Assembly: GCA_964023275.1 (NCBI GenBank)
Contig: OZ029918.1
Coordinates: 15,869,861 to 15,933,860 of the forward strand
DNA length: 64,000 nt
Reading direction: 5' to 3'
Origin: Norana najaformis
Lineage: Eukaryota > Annelida > Clitellata > Crassiclitellata > Hormogastridae
In this document: in pieces, positions 56,830 through 64,000 of the stretch
How positions within the stretch are numbered: the stretch's first letter is position 1
Layout of the letters: each line of letters begins with the position of its first letter
The notes under the pieces: generated by a model
Database searches by the model: none
Told to the model about the DNA's origin: nothing
Seen by the model: the letters and a program-made list of their open reading frames with translations, nothing else
Made by a program: the position numbers and the translations under genes

Positions 56830-57220
56830 TCAGCTGAATGACTATTTTGTCTGCAACTTTTGATAGAAATGTTAGGTTTGAAATTGATCGATAGTTGATG
56901 ATGTTATCTGGATCCAAGCCAGGGGTTCTTCGGTGAAGGTGGAATTGTGCGCTTTTGACCTGTTGGAAGGAATTGCTTAGCCAAACAAGAAACTGCAAGC
57001 TGCACAAGGAAAGGGAGTAGCTCATTGATGAAGTTGTTTAGGAGGAAGGTTGGAATAGGGTCGGTTGCATGTGTAGGTGAAGAAGATAACAGAAGCACTT
57101 TCTGCTCTGCACCATTCACCATTTTGAACTGATCCTGATGACACTGTGTCGATGAAAATGTAAGTGGAGCTGAGCCCTTTGTCTCTTTCCGGACATCTAA
57201 GACATTTTCCATCATATATC
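56830..57220 (-). mobile_element. LINE reverse transcriptase N-terminal fragment
   Basis: The minus strand reads ATDPIPTFLLNNFINELLPFL, a QFLPTGQKR segment, and after a frame shift LDPDNIINYRSISNLTFLSKVADKIV. This is the fingers region that precedes palm motif A in CR1/L2 elements. Confidence 0.8.
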
Positions 57221-57334
57221 ACAGGTAATCCTTACAGTAAATGCTGAATTCTGTGATGTGAATGAATGACCCTGAATCACTGAGCTGCTGGCCATCCTTT
57301 GAATGATGGAAAGGTTATGAATATGCATGATGCA

Positions 57335-57800
57335 CTAATGGGAAAGATAGACATGATCAGAGAAGCTGAGGTTTTCCCTGAAGATCACAGCTAAGTTATA
57401 GACAGGAGAAATAGTATTAAGGGTGTGAGTGGAAGCAGAGTCCAGGTTGAGGAAGATTGAGGGGTCTAGAATTTTCTTGAGCTTGTTATGTAAACCTTTG
57501 CTTATGAATTCAGTTTTAGGTGGGTTCAAGCACGGAAGAGTAGAAGTCATCCAGGAGGAGATTTGGTTAACAACATGAAAAAGATGATCTCTAGAGTCGG
57601 TGAAACAGTTCAAAGCGAGAGAGAAATAATTGGATGTCATCAGCATAGAGGTGATGGTCAACTGAGGATGCTTTAATGAGTGAACTAAGTGGGATAGTGT
57701 ATAGGATGAACAGAAAGGGTCCAGGAACAGAAGCTCTGCAACTGAGAGGGCATGATTAGGGTGTAGAGATATTGTTAAACATTTATGGAACACTGCAGTG
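57335..57800 (-). mobile_element. LINE reverse transcriptase palm and following region
   Basis: The minus strand reads GPFLFILYTIPLSSLIKAS, HHLYADDIQLFLS (catalytic motif C), a VVNQISSWM segment, NPPKTEF and YNLAVIFRENLSF. On this strand it lies before the N-terminal fragment at 56.83-57.22 kb, that is, in the wrong order for one intact element. Confidence 0.85.
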
Positions 57801-57829
57801 GACTGGCCCTAAGGTGTGCAACAAGTGTC

Positions 57830-58650
57830 TTCTACAGAAAATTATTGCCCACTATATACCAATTCAAATTCATGCCTGTTCAGAGATGCCATGAGCAAAA
57901 GATAACAAGATAATTTGTAGAGCTTATGTTTCAGTAAAGGAGCCCTACCCTTTAAAATTGGATACATTTCATGTTTTGCATTTTAAACATTGTAAAAAGT
58001 TATGTACTTGCTTGCTTGCGTATATACTTAAGCTTTCTATTACATGATTATCATGATAATGACATAAACCCAAAATTTTGCAGCCTATACTGTTTTTCAT
58101 GTATAACTTAACTATGTATTCATCTTCAGCCGGTTTTCTGTTCAGCGTCTTATCTGTTGTGACAGATGGAAGTCATCAGACTGACATAACTGCTGCCATT
58201 TTCTTGTAATTTCTGTTTTAACAATGATTCAGATTTCTCAGGGTATATATGGCCATACACTTCTGGGGGATGATTAAAGGGAACTGAAAGTAGAATTGCT
58301 TCCTTTGGGGATCATTTGTTATTCTTATCAGAGGTGAAATGAATGGTCCTCATTGTGTCCGTGCGCCAATTACTCGTTTGGCATTGAGAACGTCTTCCTT
58401 CTTTGTACTACTCTAATTCCTCTGATCCTCTGCATATGATTTTTTTTCCTTCGAAGAACATATTTGTTTGGGATTGGCAAGAACTGTGGAATAATGAAGT
58501 CTTCAGTTCTGAATGCTATATAAGTTGGTATTTTGCTTATTGAACTCTATATGCTTAAGATATCCGCTTAGTGCCTCCTGTGCAGAGGAAAGTTATGAAT
58601 TCTTGGATTTTTGTCTAGAAACTTTGTGCAGTTATTATTAGTATTGTTAT
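57830..58650. other. CpG-poor sequence without recognised features
   Basis: No supported gene or repeat. Confidence 0.35.
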
Positions 58651-58654
58651 TATT

Positions 58655-58815
58655 TTGCATTTATTACATGTGCAAGGTTAGCAAATCAGAATCTGAGGTG
58701 TGAAGCAATTGCTCAAGGCCCCTACACAATAATCATCTAAGGGTAGGCTTGAACCTGTACTCTTCCTGTTACAAGCTGAGTGCTCTATCCAGTTGGCTAC
58801 CATGTCCCACATGTC
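58655..58815 (-). mobile_element. tRNA-derived SINE
   Basis: The minus strand begins GACATGGTAGCCAACTGGATAGAGCACTC, closely like a tRNA D-arm and A box. A B-box-like AGGTTCAAGCC follows at about 58755, then a GGGGCCTTGAGCAATTGCTTC segment that recalls the conserved core of Deu-type SINEs. Confidence 0.65.
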
Positions 58816-58819
58816 TCCT

Positions 58820-60400
58820 TTCCCTTTTTCTCTGATCATCCAAGTTAGTGCAATCTAACCAAGAGAAATGGTGTTTGTAATTGGCTGGATGGCTAGACCT
58901 TTAGGACTTAAAAGCCCAGCTAGTAGTAGAGTACCCAGTGTTTAATGACACCTAATGGCTGTCAGGACTTTTGGGGCAGACCTTGCATTACCTTAGCAGA
59001 AGAGTGCTGGCCTTAATAAAGAAATCCTGGCTACTGAAGCTCAGATTTTAAGGTTCTTCTCATAACACTGAGTTACTTTTATAAATCTCTGTTTCTGTCT
59101 AGAAGACTTTTCCTCTCAGCCCAGCCTGTGAAGTGTGAAATGATGGCAGACACTGGGGAACAAGCAGTTACCAAATACCTATGCAGCCGGCATTAGTGGA
59201 TTTATAAGGTACAGGACGTCTAAGTAACATGTGGAAAGGTGTGTTCAATATTTCTCTCCTGTGCCATGCATCTTAAGTAACCTGTGCCCAGGTTTGTGTT
59301 AAGTCTGTGCTAAATAACATTTGGTATTCCCAGTCATGGTGAGTTTTCCCATCATTGGATTTGTATAAGGATATAATGGATATATAATGGATAACTGTTG
59401 AGCATTGACTGCTTTGCATATCACTATGATTGCGAGAAGGAAACAACGCAGCAATCTTCAATAATCATGTGATTGCCACTTGGTTTCAAAAATAATTTTA
59501 AAATTAGAATACACTAAGAGCTACAAGCTACTGGTTTTTACATCAGAGGGTGTGGTAGATTGAGATATGTTGCTGAAATATTACAAAGGGCCGGGTAACT
59601 TCCTACTAAAGAGCAAATCATTTCTTCCTCAGAGTGCCAAAATTTAATTTACCCAGTAATGTACTGTTTAAATGTTTTGCTGAAATGTTTTGTTATACCA
59701 TGTATCTGACTTCTTGGAGATGGCTTTTAATGTAGGCTAATGTAATGTCCATTTTAAATTCATCTTACCTGACAGAAAATTTGCTCTGCTGAGTATACTT
59801 ATGTAGTGTACTTATGCTGCCTGGCTTCACAAATACTGTAAATATTCAACACAAATTATACAGCATTACACAGCAATCTTTCGAGCATCGTCTAAACACA
59901 ACATTACTGTATTTCTGTATATATGATATGCAAAATTGTATTATTGCCATCACATTATATATATATATGGGACTGCCGCTAAAAAGCGGCCTGTGCCTTC
60001 CAGTGCATCGCTTCAGCATAAGAGCTTTTTCGTGATGGACAGCTGCTGAGCTCTGGGCTTGTCTCATTTACAAACATGCAATGATCCTACAGTGACTTAA
60101 GTTACACAACACTTTTGTGGAACCTAATAAAGTTTTTCAATCAGTCGACCGATTGATTTCATCTAATCAACTTAATTTCATCTACAGATGCAAATGTCTT
60201 CTCTGCCATCCGCCTGGTTCGAGTGATCGGTGCTTCACGTTTTTATTTATTCTGTATTCTTGCAAACATGATAGTATCATCAAGCGATATGAATAAATCT
60301 GGCAGCTGCAGCAAGTCAGATGGTCATGGGTTATTGTCCATTACTAAAGCAACCGGCAGTCGTATCTGATCGGCTGCAATTGATCTGTTCTGTTCAAGAC
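58820..60400. other. CpG-poor sequence with a small hairpin
   Basis: GCCGCTAAAAAGCGGC at 59975-59990 can form a 6-bp stem behind a short (TA)n. No gene supported. Confidence 0.35.
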
Positions 60401-60404
60401 CTGC

Positions 60405-61025
60405 TGCCTAAGAATGCAAAGAGGAGGAAGTAGGTAGAGAAAGAAGAGAAGCAAATGGAGGAAATGAGAAACTGAAGGAAACAGTAAAAATAACATGAAG
60501 CAAGAAAAAAAGAAGAGGAAAGTCTTGTGTAGGAGGACAAGAATGATGAGTAAAGGAGAGGGATGTGTTAAAAGGAAAAGAAATAGAAAGGAGACAAGGA
60601 TGAGGAGAAATGGTACACAAGGAAGAAAAAAATGAAGAGGAGAGAAGAGAGAAAGTAAATGTAAATGTACACGGTTTTCTATAGCAACTGTTTGGCCTCG
60701 ACCCTCCTGTTTTTTTCAAAGTAGTAGTAGACATAGCAAGGAAAACAAGAGCAAAGAGCTCAGAATGAGGTGCAAAGCAGAAGGACTTAATGTGTTAGAA
60801 GAGGAAAGAGTAAAAGAGAGGAGAAGAATAGAATGGAAAAGAAATATAAGAGAATTGAGAAGAAGAAAGAACATCAGAAGAAAGATTCGAGAAAAATGAG
60901 GAAAGGCATAGAAGAAAAAAGAAGAGAAACTGGATAAGTTGGGATAAAAGACAGATAGAAAGAGAAGAAGAAAGGTGAGAAGCAGGACAAGTTAGAAGAA
61001 AAATGAAAAGGGAAAGCGAATACAG
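60405..61025. repeat. about 600-bp purine-rich (GAA/GAGG) block
   Basis: The plus strand is almost all A and G (AGAAGAGGAAAG-type words) from 60405 to 60655 and from about 60735 to 61020. An 80-bp mixed segment, containing TTTCTATAGCAACTG, lies between them. The minus-strand open frame here is Ser/Phe/Leu low-complexity. Confidence 0.85.
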
Positions 61026-61359
61026 TGCATAATGGGAAGATGCAGGCTGCCATGGTTATGAATTAGGTCAGTGGGAACATTTATGCTATCAATCTATGGG
61101 ACTTTTTGAATGATTTTGAGGGAAAACCAAGTCTGGTCTGAAAATGGAGGTTGTTCATGAACATAAATTATGTTCTACCTTAAAACACTCACTGCCACAG
61201 AATTATAGAGATGTCACTCCACCATTCATTTGCATTTATGCAAAATATAGTTGTTAAAATAGTTGAAAATGAAATTGTGCAATTTCATTTATTTCGTTAT
61301 GTTTATTTGATTGTTCTTCAACTTTATTGCAATTAGATCTGTGAGATAGCCATGGTTGA

Positions 61360-61410
61360 GTACCTCTGTAAAGTCTTTAAAGGGTGCTATATAAATGTTC
61401 AGATACATAA
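61360..61410 (+). mobile_element. L2/CR1-type 3'-tail word
   Basis: AAAGTCTTTAAAGGGTGCTATATAAATGTTCAG resembles the tails at 15250 (reverse) and 17385. No coding part is present. Confidence 0.4.
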
Positions 61411-62210
61411 AATACGTTTGTATACAACATGAACATGGGGTCAGAACATCTTTTAACTTTTTGCTAAAATTCAGCAACTAATGTCTTCACTATGCTGATA
61501 TAAATGCAAAATAAAGGATACTGCAGAGTTCCCGTTTGCACATCTAATACTATATGTAGCTGAAGCACACGAAGGAAGGTTCAGAAGGTTCAGTAAAGGA
61601 TGATTTAACTTATCCCTGGCATCAAACATGATAAGGGTTAAATATATTCTAAGAGTTTACCTCTGTTTTAGATACAACTTATCTTGACCATTAAGGATTT
61701 AACTTCCATAGTTTACCTTAAGGAGTTTTGCTTTTTAGGATTTAAACCTCTAGTTTGCCTTCTGTATTTTAGGACTTTACTGTCTGGCCTAATGTGGCAT
61801 TCGCCTTCTTCAGTAGGAGCTGTTATAGTTTATGCAGCATACGTACTGAAGGCTACCTGATCAGTTGTCTTCAAGCAGTTGTGATTGATGTCATACATAT
61901 CTTGTAAATGGACCAGTTGCAGACTATCATCATCTTGGCTTGTCATCATCAGGTGCCCAATGTTTCCTTATGGGCTTCTGGATGACGGTGCTCCAGGCCA
62001 CATCCACCATTGTTTCCTAGCAAATCATACAACATGTTGCTCAGTTTAATAACGATGGCGTTCATCTTCATGGCTGGTGCTGTGCCAGTCTGCTTGCAGG
62101 TGAATTCCTGTTCCCTGGGAATATTTGGCTGCTATTCAGTTATGTCCTTTATTGTTGCAATTGTTCTTGTTGTAAGTAAGCAGATAACAAATGCTATGGC
62201 TCAGAGTGTA

Positions 62211-62425
62211 ATTGGGATGTGGTGGTGTAGTGGTATAGTCATTGCATCGTAACTGGAAGGTCGCGGGTTCGAATCTGCCTTAAGCCACTGCGTAGCGACC
62301 TTGGACAAGTTGCTCACCCACAGTTGTCTGTGAGGAAGGCAACGGGAAACCACCTCACTCATCTCATCCCCGGGTGGCATAAGCCAATGGACCTGCCTTC
62401 AAGCAGAAAACTCATCATCATCATC
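62211..62425 (+). mobile_element. complete tRNA-derived SINE with target-site duplications
   Basis: The head is GGGATGTGGTGGTGTAGTGG (A-box region). The B box GGTTCGAATC lies at 62266-62275. A GACCTTGGACAAGTTGCTCACC core of Deu/V-SINE type and a body with GGAAACCACC follow, and the element ends in (CAT)n. It is flanked by ATGGCTCAGAGTGT (62196-62209) and ATGGCTCAGAATGT (62426-62439), 13 of 14 bases alike, so both ends are defined and the insertion is fairly recent. Confidence 0.9.
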
Positions 62426-62439
62426 ATGGCTCAGAATGT

Positions 62440-63790
62440 GAAGAGATGAAATCATGCATGTATGTGACGTAATCCATAGTGGGGCAGACAGCTGTTGTCT
62501 TTTGTCTATACAGCTATACGTAGTCTACGTTTGATATTTATAACAGGCAAACCAACTCGGGACCAAAATCAGATACTGAACTGAATTACGCCATGAGGAA
62601 ACTTTGTTACAAACAATGAAGAATTCCATTTGTGTGAAAGAGAAGCCTAAGAAAGGACCAACATGATCCTGCTGACAGCCACCCAGTTCAAATGCATGAA
62701 ATTTGTAGACGAGTATCAAATATTGGACAAAGTGTACTTTACTTAGGTCCATGTGTGACCAAGACACACATAGACCCGGATTGGGCTGCATACAGCCTGG
62801 AGGCGAGCCCAGCACTGTGGCGGTTGGTGGAGAATTGTTGAAACAGCAACGCCTCAGAGAGGGGCATGCTATTGATGATGATGTACTTTACTTGATTGTC
62901 GTATGATATATGTAAAGAGTAAACTGTGCTTATGGCTTTATTTATTCAGTTCAGAGAGATAATATCTCAAACATGATTTAACCTGGTGTAAAGAAGGTGC
63001 ATTCCAAAGGTGCTAAGAAAGTAACACATGAAGGGTGATGGCAACATAATATTTTGAAGTGATTCATAAATAAACATATTTGCAACTTAATAGAGCTTGG
63101 TAGACATGAGGTTCTATACTAATATTTCTCTACATATTTTGGAGACATAGAAAATCAAAGGTAAAATCCATAATACTTGTTTAAGTGTGTCTGTAGAAAT
63201 TGCTCAGAAATCGGTGCCAAGGTTGAAGGACCATTTGGATGAAACATGAACATGACCATAGTAATCTGACAACCGAACCTTCCTAGTTTGCATTTGTCTT
63301 CATATGCTGACCCCAGAGGTATGGTTGATTGAGATGCCACAAAAGCAGTGGTCACCCTCACAAATACTGAAATAGCCACTCATTGCATAACTGCACTGTG
63401 CTTTTGTGTCATATCCATGGCTTCAAGCTGCCACATGTATGTGTTTTCTGTATGAGGTGCTGGTCAGTGTAAACTTAAAAATTGTAAGGAGGTTGTTTGA
63501 ATAATCACTTTGCCATTGGTAACAGTGTTCATGTTCACAGATCAAGAAAACACTAAGCTGATGAGTGGAATAGTAATTAGTTTTATCTTAATTGAGAAAC
63601 AGACTATTCTGAGGCATTCAGGGACTAATTGTGGTTTGTGATTTACTTGTTCAGCCAGAATATTGATATCCTTATTAGGGATCAATATTGATTATGTAAT
63701 GTGCACTGATATTGAACTTTTAAAATTTTGACACATTTGCAGATATTGTTGACATATGATGGAAATAGCCAAATAAGTTAGTTATCTACA
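62440..63790. other. CpG-poor sequence without recognised features
   Basis: Minus-strand frames at 62525-62815 and 63155-63379 are not supported by motifs. Confidence 0.3.
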
Positions 63791-63792
63791 AA

Positions 63793-63900
63793 CTAGAGAT
63801 GAGCATGGGCTGAAAAATCATGGCCTGACCCGCATTGTAAAAGTTGTGGCTTGGCCCAGCCCAACTTGGCCCGGCCCACCCCAAATCTAGGCCGCATTAC
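63793..63900 (+). mobile_element. hAT-like MITE fragment
   Basis: Starts CTAGAGATGAGCATGGGC and continues with TTGGCCCAGCCC..GGCCCGGCCCACCCC, the counterpart of the minus-oriented copy at 52740-52862. The far end is not recognisable. Confidence 0.45.
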
Positions 63901-64000
63901 AGTCAGTAGTTAATGATTGAATGATAAAATTGCCCATACTTGATATTTATATAGTTGAACGTTCTGCAGTTGTTGTTTGCTCATTGTTGGCACTTTTAGG

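Noticed and set aside
60408-60734. 108-codon minus-strand frame rich in Ser, Phe and Leu
   Set aside because: It is low-complexity translation of the purine-rich block.
62211-62290. Possible functional tRNA gene
   Set aside because: It has A- and B-box-like words, but no closing acceptor stem, and it is the head of a SINE with target duplications.

Overview
The window is eukaryotic, most likely a non-vertebrate animal. Intronic splice signals are visible, coding exons are sparse, and much of the sequence is decayed CR1/L2-type LINEs, tRNA-derived SINEs, Tc1, hAT-like and MULE relics, a Ty3/gypsy relic and microsatellites. CpG use is mosaic: near normal in roughly the first 26 kb and strongly depleted after that, except around 31.1-32.0 kb. 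That is the usual picture in invertebrates with patchy DNA methylation. I cannot fix the phylum; the frequent AGGCCTA words and L2/CR1 elements would fit a marine deuterostome or a lophotrochozoan.

Region 1-6 kb holds a gypsy integrase relic (560-1520, +), a LINE endonuclease relic (1500-1930, -) and anonymous DNA. One convincing cellular gene spans 6.1-20.9 kb on the + strand. Exon 1 (6099-6601) encodes a signal peptide, an acidic run and three cysteines. A second coding exon (19877-20930) encodes three more cysteines, a Ser/Thr-rich stalk and a C-terminal hydrophobic tail. The splice phases agree across a 13.3 kb intron, and the joined frame is 518 codons plus stop.

Inside that intron (about 9.5-13.3 kb) lies the most interesting object: a broken copy of a zinc-finger-like protein of unknown function. 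Inverted repeats flank it, and upstream is a 75-bp run of 15 contiguous heat-shock pentamers (14 perfect) that directly abuts a TATA box. I read it as a heat-shock-promoter-bearing DNA transposon, now dead.

Region 15-30 kb is a graveyard of LINE 3' ends, SINE bodies, a MULE transposase C-terminus and a Tc1-like transposase that is itself interrupted by a 540-bp hAT-like element. Around 31.1-32.0 kb there is a CpG-rich, promoter-like block with a candidate noncoding first exon ending in a GTGAGA donor. It would serve a + strand gene running into the CpG-poor remainder.

In 32-64 kb there are a degenerate 47-bp minisatellite, a LINE with all reverse-transcriptase palm motifs (32.8-34.5), SINEs, a LINE 5' piece ending in a decayed 2A-like motif (38.97-39.19), a candidate large exon interrupted by a LINE tail (40.04-41.48), a 41-bp tandem repeat, a broken copy of a second multi-copy family of unknown function (44.6-45.4), several more LINE fragments, a 600-bp purine-rich block and a complete SINE with near-perfect target-site duplications (62.2 kb). 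Family assignments rest on motif recognition by eye; no database was searched.
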